Source: JANRIG01 sp033765235 (GTDB lineage Bacteria; Bacteroidota; Bacteroidia; Cytophagales; UBA9547). From it: a DNA stretch of 64,000 nt. Shown here piece after piece: positions 18,027 through 27,238 of this stretch. Each line of letters begins with the position of its first letter. The first letter of the stretch is position 1. The notes under the pieces were generated by a model. That model searched no databases. It was not told the origin of the DNA and was given only the letters and a program-made list of their open reading frames with translations. The stretch is taken from the NCBI GenBank assembly GCA_033765235.1, contig JANRIG010000023.1, positions 288,131 through 352,130 of the forward strand. Reading direction: 5' to 3'. Position numbers and translations under genes: made by a program.

Positions 18027-18935
18027 TCACGTAACTGCAAATATGCGTGCAAGCCATCTGCTTATAAAAAATAAACTTATCATAAAAAATGCAAAGTTAT
18101 ATTGACCAAAACATGCAGCCCAACTGACATCAATAAATATAATATTTATAACGGCCATTTTTACGGCGTGCATCACATAAGTAGGAGCAGCTTTGCGTAC
18201 AATTGCCACACATATATGATATAATACGCTGAAAGGTAGTGCCAGCATGAATATCTGAAAATATAACCTTATATCTGTGGAGCGAGTACCATATGTCACA
18301 AAAATATATGTTTGGCATGCATATACCAAGCACAACAATGCGGCGGCTATATACAAGTTGCGAGTTCCGCCGTTGTGCACCTCGCCATGTGATGTAAGGG
18401 TGATAGCTGCTGTATAGATAATAGGAATAATTGCTATTAAATACATATTGTATAAATTTGAGGGTATAAATGCCATACCCAAGCACAAATTCAGCCCTCT
18501 GCAAAGTCCCATATTTAGTGGTCCAAACACTATATGGTGTTTGCTGTATTTATCATATAATAGCGCAAAAATACATATTAAAGTAGCTATTGCCCCGGCA
18601 ATCACATTTACCATATACCCTGCCAACACTCCTATAGTCAATAATATGGCACCCCAAATTTGTGCTTGCAATAGGCTTACAGTGCCTTTGGGTATAGGTC
18701 GTTCGGGGCGCTCCACCGCATCAAGTTTAGCATCAAACACATCGTTGTACACTACTCCTCCTGCATACAGACAGGACGTAGCAATGATTAAAAATATAAT
18801 ATCTATATTGGGGATATATATTCCGGCTAATGAGGCTACTATGGCATAGCCGGCTACAACATCAGCAATAGATGTAATGACATTGGCAGGTCTGGCAAGT
18901 TGTAACAGACCAAATAATAGAACTCTGTTAATCAA
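18027..18935 (-). CDS. eboC: EboC-like UbiA family prenyltransferase
   Basis: 302 residues with about eight or nine membrane segments. The first prenyl-diphosphate-binding motif is YNDVFDAKLDAVERPERPIP, and a second polar loop reads LLYDKYSKHHIVFGPLNMGL. UbiA enzymes transfer polyprenyl groups to aromatic or other acceptors in the inner membrane. The combination of this form with the eboD-like gene, 43 bp downstream, supports EboC. The start is TTG at 18935; no ATG lies in frame before a stop. EboA, B, E and F homologues are not in the window. Confidence 0.82.
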   Translation of the reverse strand: MINRVLLFGLLQLARPANVITSIADVVAGYAIVASLAGIYIPNIDIIFLIIATSCLYAGGVVYNDVFDAKLDAVERPERPIPKGTVSLLQAQIWGAILLTIGVLAGYMVNVIAGAIATLICIFALLYDKYSKHHIVFGPLNMGLCRGLNLCLGMAFIPSNLYNMYLIAIIPIIYTAAITLTSHGEVHNGGTRNLYIAAALLCLVYACQTYIFVTYGTRSTDIRLYFQIFMLALPFSVLYHICVAIVRKAAPTYVMHAVKMAVINIIFIDVSWAACFGQYNFAFFMISLFFISRWLARIFAVT

Positions 18936-18947
18936 TATATTGATGTA

Positions 18948-19871
18948 TTAAAGTAAGGTGAATGCTCCTCTGCCAATGATGCTATTATCATTGTATATTT
19001 CTATGAGGTGTCTGCCCGGCTTGTAGGGTTGACCTTTGGTATAATAGAAATTTAACGATTTATTGGTCTGGTCATATAGTATTTCTTGGCTGGCTGTGAA
19101 GTATACATCATTGCCATCTACTTTTATAGTTCCCCCTCCCATGGCCAAATCATACAGTGCAGCACCATCTGGTTCTATAAGCCTGAGGTAAAATATTTTA
19201 TTTTCAATTTTTGCTACTTTGTTTTCAAGCACATCAAAGGTTATTTTCAGTTTCACCAATTTTTTAGCTTTATACTCCACTGCATTAGACTCTTTATCTT
19301 TTTTGTCTATATAGCTCACTTTTACGTTTGCAGCTTTGAGTGCTGCTGCCACATCTATTTGTTTTTGGAGCTCTTTCACAATATTTTTTTGGTCTGATAT
19401 AGAGTCGCTCAGCTGCACTGTTTGCTGCTTAAGGCTATTATTTTGTTTGAATAAGTCGTCGCGCTCATCGCGAAGGGTCTCTATTTCTTTGTCTTTGGAG
19501 GCTATGATATCGTCAAACTGATTTTTTATTTCATTATATTTTTGCTCAGCATTGTTTTTGGCAGCAGCCAGTGAGCGTCGCTCTTGCTTGAGCAACTTTA
19601 TCTGTTGTGACATAGATGCAGTATCGCCCCCAAGTTTGGCTATTTCTTCATAGCGTTTTTCAAGCTCTCGACCTATTGAGTCTAATTTGTATCTGTACAG
19701 CTTGTTTTCAGCTTCTTTGTTTTCAATGATAATTGTTTTTTCTACAATTTCTTTTTTGCTACTATTTATAATAAACAGTTGAACAACGTTTATTAGTAAA
19801 AAGATGATAATTACGGCAATAAAAATCCATCTTTTATCTGTTTTTTTTTCTTCTGATTGGGGTGTACTCAT
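18948..19871 (-). CDS. Membrane-anchored coiled-coil protein, unknown function
   Basis: 307 residues: a short charged cytoplasmic N-terminus, one membrane helix (residues about 15-34, WIFIAVIIIFLLINVVQLFI), a long coiled coil (about 38-180) and a C-terminal beta-rich domain (about 195-307) ending YKPGRHLIEIYNDNSIIGRG. Topology suggests the coiled coil and C-terminal domain lie in the periplasm. The layout is common to an uncharacterised Bacteroidota protein. It precedes eboC by 12 bp and may be in the same transcript, but no functional link is established. Confidence 0.85.
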   Translation of the reverse strand: MSTPQSEEKKTDKRWIFIAVIIIFLLINVVQLFIINSSKKEIVEKTIIIENKEAENKLYRYKLDSIGRELEKRYEEIAKLGGDTASMSQQIKLLKQERRSLAAAKNNAEQKYNEIKNQFDDIIASKDKEIETLRDERDDLFKQNNSLKQQTVQLSDSISDQKNIVKELQKQIDVAAALKAANVKVSYIDKKDKESNAVEYKAKKLVKLKITFDVLENKVAKIENKIFYLRLIEPDGAALYDLAMGGGTIKVDGNDVYFTASQEILYDQTNKSLNFYYTKGQPYKPGRHLIEIYNDNSIIGRGAFTLL

Positions 19872-19914
19872 GTAACATTTTTTAATAAAGACGAAATATA
19901 GTGTAAATTTATTA

Positions 19915-20682
19915 TTAATATTTCAACATAACGGTTTGTTTTGACAGGTTTTTATTAAAAAATACAATTCCAAACCTGAACAAATCCAAATTGAGTGTCA
20001 CCTTAGGATGTTTTTTTATGTATTTCCAAGCCCTCATCATGCCCGACGACCAGCTAATATCATCAATGACAATCACACTATTTTGGTGTGTGCGAGATGC
20101 TATTTCATCAAAGTATCTTGTAGTGGCCAGGTAGGTATGGTTAGCATCTATAAGTACGAAATCTATTTTTTTTAGCTTGTCAAGCAATGGCTGTATAGTG
20201 TCATCAATATTGCCTGTAATTAAGGTAATATTTTTGTTTATAAAATTTTGTGAACATATGCCGGCCAAGGTGCTGCATCCCTCCATAGTATAGATACGAG
20301 CTTGAGGGCAAGCGTGTGACATATACAATGTGTTGATACCCAAACAAGTGCCTAACTCAATGATGACTTCAGGACGTGTATACTGTATTATTTTATAATA
20401 TATGGCATTGATACGTAGCGATGATACAGACTTTCGGGCAATGTCTGAAATTTTTTGTGGTCTGTTTTTTGGATTTGCACCATAATCTTGCTGCTCTATT
20501 AGGGTATTATTTTTTTCATATTGCTTACGCAATAGTTCAATTTCATTTACTTTAACAAAACTATTATTTTTTATTACTTGGTTATAAAACGTATATATAA
20601 ATGGGGAATGTATACCATGCTCATCTACAGCATATAAAGAGTAACATAAATATTTTAATACAGCTCCAACAAAAGTTGCCAA
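19915..20682 (-). CDS. SAM-dependent methyltransferase (class I, O-methyltransferase-like)
   Basis: 255 residues. The SAM-binding motif I is IIELGTCLGINTLYMS; the acidic motif II is YTMEGC; then FVLIDANHTY and VIVIDDISWS give the metal/substrate region of catechol-type O-methyltransferases. The N-terminal HGIHSPFIYTFYN is characteristic of a Bacteroidota family. The start is TTG at 20682; an ATG 8 nt upstream is out of frame. Substrate unknown. Confidence 0.88.
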   Translation of the reverse strand: MATFVGAVLKYLCYSLYAVDEHGIHSPFIYTFYNQVIKNNSFVKVNEIELLRKQYEKNNTLIEQQDYGANPKNRPQKISDIARKSVSSLRINAIYYKIIQYTRPEVIIELGTCLGINTLYMSHACPQARIYTMEGCSTLAGICSQNFINKNITLITGNIDDTIQPLLDKLKKIDFVLIDANHTYLATTRYFDEIASRTHQNSVIVIDDISWSSGMMRAWKYIKKHPKVTLNLDLFRFGIVFFNKNLSKQTVMLKY

Positions 20683-20695
20683 AATAGCATGATAG

Positions 20696-21424
20696 TTATA
20701 ATTCTCTTACCCATATGTTTCTATAACTCACCGCGTTGCCGTGGTCTTGCAGCTTTATGCCGGCTTTATCATGTGGTTTGTATACCGGCAGCCCTATAAA
20801 CTCTGTAGGACCTGTAAGTACGGTATTATTTTGTATTAGTACACCATTATGAAGTACTGTGATTCGTGCAGGTTCTATTGCTCTGCCATCTTTATTAAAT
20901 CTTGGGGCTATGAATATGATATCATAAGTTTGCCACTCACCGGGTTTACGACATGCGTTTACCAAAGGAGGATGCTGCTTGTACAATGAACCCGCTTGCC
21001 CATTAGCATATGTTTTGTTGTTATAATTGTCCAATACTTGCAATTCATACCTTTCTTGTATAAATATGCCACTGTTTCCTCTGCCTTGACCTTCACTTTC
21101 TACAACATCAGGCGATTTCCACTCTATGTGTAATTGTACATCGCCAAAAGTTTGTTTGGTCTTTATATCACCTGTGCCTTTTGCTACGGTAAATGCACCG
21201 CCGCTCACTGACCATGCAGCAGGTGTGCCATCTAATTTAGTAAAATTTGACAAATCTTTGCCGTCAAATATTATCATAGCATCGGAGGGTGCATCGGAGT
21301 TGGCTTTGGCGGGGGTTACTATCCTTGGTTGAGGCTCCCATGCTTCGGTCACAGTGTAGTTTTTTACATCTTGTTGTGCATATATGTACATAGGTGCAAG
21401 AGATATTAACAAAATTTTTTTCAT
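20696..21424 (-). CDS. DUF1080 (3-keto-disaccharide hydrolase-like) secreted protein
   Basis: 242 residues with a signal peptide (about 1-16, KKILLISLAPMYIYA). The DUF1080 concanavalin-like fold is shown by IIFDGKDLSNFTKLDGTPA, the GNSGIFIQERYELQVLDNYN segment, and IKLQDHGNAVSYRNIWVREL at the C-terminus. Members act on 3-keto-glycosides in sugar degradation or bind glycans; the residues listed are conserved but the substrate is not known. A second, larger DUF1080 protein lies at 55573-57411. Confidence 0.9.
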   Translation of the reverse strand: MKKILLISLAPMYIYAQQDVKNYTVTEAWEPQPRIVTPAKANSDAPSDAMIIFDGKDLSNFTKLDGTPAAWSVSGGAFTVAKGTGDIKTKQTFGDVQLHIEWKSPDVVESEGQGRGNSGIFIQERYELQVLDNYNNKTYANGQAGSLYKQHPPLVNACRKPGEWQTYDIIFIAPRFNKDGRAIEPARITVLHNGVLIQNNTVLTGPTEFIGLPVYKPHDKAGIKLQDHGNAVSYRNIWVREL

Positions 21425-21469
21425 ATTTTACAAAAACGATATATTAAATGAATTATCAGAACATGTATA

Positions 21470-23659
21470 TCACATGGCTACTTCAGAAATAAATTTGATA
21501 CGCATGAGGCGAATTTCTTCTGCGGTATAGTCTTCTCCAAGTTCATCTACGGCTTTTGCAACATTGTCTGACTCCGAGGTCATAAAGTATTGGTATATTT
21601 GATCTTGTTTGTCGGTGTCTATTACTTGGTCTATGTAATAATCTATATTGAGCTTAGTGCCGGAGAAGCATATATGCTCTACTTCATCTAGGAGTTCTTC
21701 CATATTAAGCTCTTTGGCTTCGGCTATTTCTTCCAGATCTACTTTGCGGTCTATTTGCTGAATAATGAATATTTTTGTTTTTGACTTGTTTACAGATGAT
21801 TTTACTACCACATCATTGGCGGTCACTATGTCGTTTTCGTCTACATACTTAGTAATAAGGTCTGTAAAAGGTTTGCCAAATTTGGTAGCCTTGCTCATGC
21901 CCACGCCATTCACATGGCTAAGGTCTTCTATAGTAATTGGGTACACGGTAGACATCTCTTCGAGTGAGGTGTCTTGGAAGATTACGTAGGGAGGTACGTT
22001 TTTTTCTTTGGCTACTTTTTTGCGCAAGTTTTTGAGCATATCAAGCAGCACCGGGTCAAATGATTTATTGGCACCGCTCACTACATCAGGTATGTCTGCG
22101 TCTTCGTCACTGGAGTTGCTATAGTCATGGTCTTTGGATAGATGTATCTCATGAGGGTTATCTATAAAGTTTTCCCCTTTTTCAGTGAGTTTGAGCACAC
22201 CAATATTTTCGACATCTTTTTCTAAATATCCATTTACTAAGGCCTGCCTGTATATTGACGACCAAAATTCATAATTTTTGTCTTTGCCTTTTCCAAATAC
22301 AGGTAATGACCTTTGGTTATGGCTTTTGACATATTCATTATCTATACCTCTGAGTACATCTGATAGGTGATCTATACCAAATGTCTCTTCGGTTTCTAAT
22401 ACAGCATTAAGTGCGAGTAACATTTCCTCCATTGCGGCAAACTTTTCTTTAGGCTTGAGGCAATTATCGCAGAAACCGCAATCTTTGTCAAGTGTTTCGC
22501 CAAAATAATTTAATAAAAATCTTCTGCGACACATACTGGTCTCTGCAAAGGCTGTCATTTCTGTGAGCAAGAGCTTTGCATTGTCCCTCTCACTCACGGT
22601 TTTATCTTTGTTAAATTTTTCTAATTTTTCTATATCATCATAGCTGTAAAACATGAGGCAGTTGCCTTCCATGCCATCTCTTCCTGCCCTGCCGGTCTCC
22701 TGATAGTAGCCTTCTAGAGACTTGGGTGCATCATAGTGTATTACAAATCTGACATCGGGCTTGTCTATTCCCATGCCAAAAGCTATAGTAGCTACTATTA
22801 CATCTACCTCCTCGTTCAAAAATGCGTCTTGGTTGTACATTCTCACTTCCGATTCTAAGCCTGCGTGGTAGGGAAGTGCTTTTATTCCGTTTACTTTGAG
22901 CAGCTCGGCTATTTCTTCTACTTTGCGCCTGCTCAGGCAATATATAATTCCTGACTTGCCTGTATTTTGCTTAATATATCTTATCAGCTGTTTTTTGGCA
23001 CCGGTTTTTGGTCGTACTTCATAATATAGATTTTTGCGGTTGAAGGAAGATTTGAATATCAATGCATCTTCCATTTGCAGATTTTTTTGTATATCTATCT
23101 GTACTTTGGGAGTAGCTGTAGCTGTGAGTGCTATGAGCGGTGGGTTGCCCAATGTCTCTACTATGCTTTTTATTTTGCGGTATTCAGGTCTGAAGTCGTG
23201 GCCCCACTCAGATATGCAGTGCGCCTCATCTATAGCAACAAAGGATATATTGGCACTTTGCATAAATGTCATATTCTCTTCTTTGGACAGCGACTCGGGT
23301 GCTACATATAATAATTTACAATCTCCATTAAGCACCTCCTTTTTTACTTTTGTGATTTCTGCTTTGCTTAGCGTAGAGTTTAAGAACAGTGCATTCACCT
23401 CAAATGCGCTTAGTTGGTCTACTTGATTTTTCATCAAAGCTATAAGTGGCGATACTATAAGAGCTGTACCCTCTTTCATAAGTGCCGGCAGCTGATAGCA
23501 CATGGATTTGCCTGCCCCCGTAGGCATTATTACAAATACATTTTTATTTTCAATAAGTGCTGTAATGATGTCCTCCTGATTGCCTCTGAAATTGGCAAAG
23601 CCAAATACTTCTTTAAGCTTGGATTTAATATCTAAGTCCTGTTCTAATAATATACTCAT
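21470..23659 (-). CDS. recQ: ATP-dependent DNA helicase RecQ
   Basis: 729 residues. Helicase motif I MPTGAGKSMCYQLPA, motif II DEAHCISEWGHDFRPEY, and motif VI region YYQETGRAGRDG are intact. A zinc site follows (CRRRFLLNYFG...CGFCDNC), then a winged helix, an HRDC domain (about 527-600) and a C-terminal helix-turn-helix extension to 729, the long form usual in Bacteroidota. It unwinds DNA 3'-5' in recombination and repair. Confidence 0.97.
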   Translation of the reverse strand: MSILLEQDLDIKSKLKEVFGFANFRGNQEDIITALIENKNVFVIMPTGAGKSMCYQLPALMKEGTALIVSPLIALMKNQVDQLSAFEVNALFLNSTLSKAEITKVKKEVLNGDCKLLYVAPESLSKEENMTFMQSANISFVAIDEAHCISEWGHDFRPEYRKIKSIVETLGNPPLIALTATATPKVQIDIQKNLQMEDALIFKSSFNRKNLYYEVRPKTGAKKQLIRYIKQNTGKSGIIYCLSRRKVEEIAELLKVNGIKALPYHAGLESEVRMYNQDAFLNEEVDVIVATIAFGMGIDKPDVRFVIHYDAPKSLEGYYQETGRAGRDGMEGNCLMFYSYDDIEKLEKFNKDKTVSERDNAKLLLTEMTAFAETSMCRRRFLLNYFGETLDKDCGFCDNCLKPKEKFAAMEEMLLALNAVLETEETFGIDHLSDVLRGIDNEYVKSHNQRSLPVFGKGKDKNYEFWSSIYRQALVNGYLEKDVENIGVLKLTEKGENFIDNPHEIHLSKDHDYSNSSDEDADIPDVVSGANKSFDPVLLDMLKNLRKKVAKEKNVPPYVIFQDTSLEEMSTVYPITIEDLSHVNGVGMSKATKFGKPFTDLITKYVDENDIVTANDVVVKSSVNKSKTKIFIIQQIDRKVDLEEIAEAKELNMEELLDEVEHICFSGTKLNIDYYIDQVIDTDKQDQIYQYFMTSESDNVAKAVDELGEDYTAEEIRLMRIKFISEVAM

Positions 23660-23789
23660 GTTTCCAATTTATCTTTACATATTTCAAATCATTCTTAGCA
23701 AAATTCAACAAAACAGTTTTGATGATGAAAAAAATGAAATGATAATATGAAATTAATAAAAAAATATGAATACAATCAAAAAAATATTA

Positions 23790-25757
23790 TTAATTTATCT
23801 CGATTACTTTAAACTCTGTACGTCTGTTTTTTTGATGGTCTTCTTCGCTTACTGCGTTAGGAATTATATGTTTGGTCTCACCGTATCCTACAGCTTTTAT
23901 TCTTGAAGGGTCTATGCCATTGCTTATGATAAAGCTCACAGCAGAATTGGCTCTTGACTCTGATAGTTTTAGATTATAAGTGTCGCTTCCTCTGGCATCT
24001 GTATGCGAGCCAAGCTCTATAGTTATTCCGGGATTCTTTTTTAAAAAGTCTACTACAAGTAATAAATCATCTTCTGCATCTTTGCGTATTTCAGCACTTT
24101 TGTAATCATAATATATATGTTCTAATACTATTTCATGACCAATAGTTATTTTTTGTAGATGTACTTTGGTTTCATAGACTCTGATGGTGGAATCTTTGTT
24201 TATTTTTTTGCTTTTATACGTGACTTCGTCTGAGTCAAAATTGGTGATACCCGGAAAATAACTGTATTTTTCTCCTAGTATGCTATATTTATGTAATGTA
24301 TCAATTTTGAATGTGACTACACCGCTACTGTCGGTTACTCCTTCGGCTACGGCAACGCTATCAAACTTGAGTACAACTGATGCACTATCGAGCACTACTT
24401 CATAGCCTGGTTTTTCTTCATCTATAGTAGTAGTTTTTACCCTAAGATATGAAATTATTTTTTCTTGTGGAGGCAAAAACACCCTATAAGGTGTATTGCC
24501 AATGCTAAACTCATATATATCATCATCACCTTTACCCCCGGGGCGGTTTGATGCAAAGTAGCCATTGTTTTTGTCTTTATAATAAATACCAAAATCATCT
24601 GCACATGAGTTTACGGGCGGACCTAAATTTATAGGCATATACGTTCCCGCACTGTCGCGTGTGGTAGCAAATATATCTAATGCGCCCATACCCGGGTGCC
24701 CATCTGAGGAAAAGAAAAATGTACCGTCATAACGCACATGTGGAAACATTTCGTTACCTGATGTATTAATATTGGAGCCCATATTTTTTACATTGCCCCA
24801 CTCGCCGGTACTGTCTATAAAGGTAGCTGTATAAATATCAATGCCACCAAAACCGCCGCGGCGGTTTGAAGCGAAATATAATGTTTTACCGTCCAAACTT
24901 AGGGCAGGGGATGACTCCCATGAGCGTGCATCTGACAAAGCAAGCAATTTAGGCTCAAGCCAATCGCCATCTCTAATTTCAGAAATATACAGGTCACAAT
25001 CTACAGCACCTTTTTTCTTGCCATCATTACTTTTGGCAAAGATGATGTAGGTGCCGTCGGGAGCTATGGCTGCACAGGCTTCATGGGTGCGGTTTTTATT
25101 TATTTTGCCTTCAATTGTTTTTTTAAATCCTGAATTGGGTTCGTTGCCATCATACTTAAATCTGTATATGTCTGTAAACCCTGAGCCTATGGCATCATAG
25201 CTGAATTGGTTGTTGGAAGCAGTGTATATAAGTTCTCCGTCTTTATATACAGGCGCATATTCAGGCCCTTCAGTATTAATGTATTCACCTGCATTTTTTA
25301 TCAAATAGTAGGTCTCTTTTTGCAGCAAGTCGTTGATAGTATTTATAAATGCTGCTTCTGCTGCAGCTTGCTTTGCCATAGATTTGTTAGAACCTGACTT
25401 AGCATATTTTAAGAAATACTCTCTAGCCCCTTCATAGTCACAGTGTGCTTTGAGCCCTTGTGCCAGGTAATACACTGCTTTGTCGTCTTTACTTCCTGAT
25501 TTTATGGCTCTTTCATAGTATGGGACTGACTCTATGATACGATTGGTTTGGCGGTAGCAGTCTGCTATGGCTACATTGAGCCTGCGTTTGTCACCTCCCT
25601 TGTTAAGTGAGTTTTTGTAATATTCAATAGCATCGTTATATAGACCTTGTTGCTGCTTTTTTAGCCCCTTTTGGTACGATGATACGGAGGGTTTTTGACA
25701 ACTTTGACAAAAAAAATATATAAAGGTTAATATGTATAAAAATGTGTTGCGATACAT
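23790..25757 (-). CDS. PorE-like OmpA-family lipoprotein (TPR, PD40 propeller, CRD, OmpA)
   Basis: 655 residues from the ATG at 25757. A lipobox-like FFCQSC (Cys20) ends the signal. Domains: TPR repeats (about 25-145), a PD40/WD40-like propeller (about 165-430, with repeated DGKTLYFASNR-type blades), a carboxypeptidase-regulatory-like domain (about 440-535) and an OmpA peptidoglycan-binding domain (GSHTDARGSDTYN and LSESRANSA). This order matches PorE, the T9SS-associated periplasmic lipoprotein, although several paralogues with the same order exist in Bacteroidota. It could therefore anchor the T9SS or a related complex to peptidoglycan. Confidence 0.85.
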   Translation of the reverse strand: MYRNTFLYILTFIYFFCQSCQKPSVSSYQKGLKKQQQGLYNDAIEYYKNSLNKGGDKRRLNVAIADCYRQTNRIIESVPYYERAIKSGSKDDKAVYYLAQGLKAHCDYEGAREYFLKYAKSGSNKSMAKQAAAEAAFINTINDLLQKETYYLIKNAGEYINTEGPEYAPVYKDGELIYTASNNQFSYDAIGSGFTDIYRFKYDGNEPNSGFKKTIEGKINKNRTHEACAAIAPDGTYIIFAKSNDGKKKGAVDCDLYISEIRDGDWLEPKLLALSDARSWESSPALSLDGKTLYFASNRRGGFGGIDIYTATFIDSTGEWGNVKNMGSNINTSGNEMFPHVRYDGTFFFSSDGHPGMGALDIFATTRDSAGTYMPINLGPPVNSCADDFGIYYKDKNNGYFASNRPGGKGDDDIYEFSIGNTPYRVFLPPQEKIISYLRVKTTTIDEEKPGYEVVLDSASVVLKFDSVAVAEGVTDSSGVVTFKIDTLHKYSILGEKYSYFPGITNFDSDEVTYKSKKINKDSTIRVYETKVHLQKITIGHEIVLEHIYYDYKSAEIRKDAEDDLLLVVDFLKKNPGITIELGSHTDARGSDTYNLKLSESRANSAVSFIISNGIDPSRIKAVGYGETKHIIPNAVSEEDHQKNRRTEFKVIEIN

Positions 25758-25842
25758 TGTCACAAAATTATATTTACATTCAATTACAAATAAAACTAAA
25801 TTATTATAACAAAAATTATTTTTTGAGGTACAAATTATATAA

Positions 25843-27021
25843 ATGCTAAATAATATGGATGTAAATACCGATTTTTATGAGATAAACAGGTTTCTGACAA
25901 CAGAGCAAATATTGGTTCGTGACACTATCAAAAAATTTATATTTGAAAATATAAGTCCTTATATTGAAAAGTGGTGCCAAGAGGCTTATTTTCCTACACA
26001 TTTGGTCAAAGAATTTGGTAAAATTGGGCTATTTGGCATTACTATACCTACACAATATGGTGGTAGCAGTTTAGATTACATCACCTATGGGCTTGCTATG
26101 CAAGAGGTAGAAAGGGGTGATAGTGGATTGAGATCTATGGTATCGGTGCAAAACTCGTTGGTGATGTATCCTATATATATGTTTGGCAGCGAGGAGCAAA
26201 AGACAAAATACCTTGCAAAGCTTGCCAATGGTGAATTATTAGGATGTTTCGGACTTACTGAGCCCAATCACGGGTCTGACCCCTCAGCTATGTTGACACA
26301 TTTTGCGGATGCCGGAGATTACATTATTCTCAATGGCTCTAAAATGTGGATATCAAATAGTCCTATGGCCGATATTGCAATTGTATGGGCAAAAAATCCG
26401 CAAGACCGTATTCAAGGCATCATTGTACAAAAAGATATGGCAGGTTTTTCTGCTCCTTACATTCATAATAAATGGTCGCTCAGGGCAAGCATAACTGGCG
26501 AACTTGTGTTTGACAATGTAAAAATTCCGAAACAAAATATTTTGCCGCTAAAAGATGGCTTGGGGGCACCACTCATGTGCTTGGATAGTGCCAGATACGG
26601 AATAAGCTGGGGAGCTATAGGTGCAGCCATGGATTGTTATGAAACAGCACTAAAATACTCTTTGCAGAGGGTACAATTTGGCAAACCTATAGCATCATTT
26701 CAATTAATTCAAAAAAAATTAGCGGAGATGCTCACAGATATTACCAAAGCCCAACTATTAAGTTGGCGGTTGGGCATATTGATGAATGAAAACAAAGCCT
26801 CTTCAGCACAAATATCGATGGCAAAAAGAAATAATGTGCAAATGGCTGCAAATGTAGCTCGTGAAGCGCGCCAAATATTAGGTGCTATGGGCATTACAGG
26901 TGACTACCCTATCATGCGTCACATGATGAATATAGAGAGCGTACTCACCTATGAAGGCACACATGATATACATTTACTTATTCTTGGCAAAGAAATCACA
27001 GGTATTTCTGCATTCTTTTAG
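25843..27021 (+). CDS. Acyl-CoA dehydrogenase, glutaryl-CoA dehydrogenase-like
   Basis: 392 residues. FAD/substrate motifs include FGLTEPNHGSDPSAM and the C-terminal TYEGTHDIHLLILGKEITG, which is the glutaryl-CoA dehydrogenase style end with the catalytic Glu in YEGTHD. ARYGISWGAIGAAMDCYETA is also typical of that subgroup. Glutaryl-CoA dehydrogenase oxidises and decarboxylates glutaryl-CoA to crotonyl-CoA in lysine/tryptophan catabolism, but other acyl-CoA substrates are possible. It is monocistronic. Confidence 0.88.
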   Translation: MLNNMDVNTDFYEINRFLTTEQILVRDTIKKFIFENISPYIEKWCQEAYFPTHLVKEFGKIGLFGITIPTQYGGSSLDYITYGLAMQEVERGDSGLRSMVSVQNSLVMYPIYMFGSEEQKTKYLAKLANGELLGCFGLTEPNHGSDPSAMLTHFADAGDYIILNGSKMWISNSPMADIAIVWAKNPQDRIQGIIVQKDMAGFSAPYIHNKWSLRASITGELVFDNVKIPKQNILPLKDGLGAPLMCLDSARYGISWGAIGAAMDCYETALKYSLQRVQFGKPIASFQLIQKKLAEMLTDITKAQLLSWRLGILMNENKASSAQISMAKRNNVQMAANVAREARQILGAMGITGDYPIMRHMMNIESVLTYEGTHDIHLLILGKEITGISAFF

Positions 27022-27238
27022 CATAATTACTAAATTTATTCATATTTTTAATAAGCATATTACAATATGAGTATATTTTTATAATTATATAAGTAATAAT
27101 ACTTAATTTTTTTTGTATTATTAAAAAACAATCTTTAATTTTGATATTATATATTAATTATGAATAATAACATCGTTTTTCATATATGTTTTTCTCAATT
27201 GTGCTAATATTATTTGATATATTATAAATTATTGCTGT

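Noticed and set aside
16808..18052. TTG start for the eboD-like gene at 18052
   Set aside because: It would overlap eboC by 26 bp with sequence not seen in the family; the ATG at 17983 fits better.
25683..25712. TTGACAACTTTGACAAAA resembling the stem-loop repeat
   Set aside because: It lacks the inverted second arm and encodes the lipoprotein signal end, so it is coincidence.
23790..25763. PorE-like gene started at GTG 25763
   Set aside because: The ATG two codons later (25757) gives the same protein without an extra start choice and begins the signal peptide normally.
27022..27238. FNR/CRP-like boxes upstream of nirB (TTGAT-like halves)
   Set aside because: Half sites do not have correct spacing or symmetry; AT-richness explains them.
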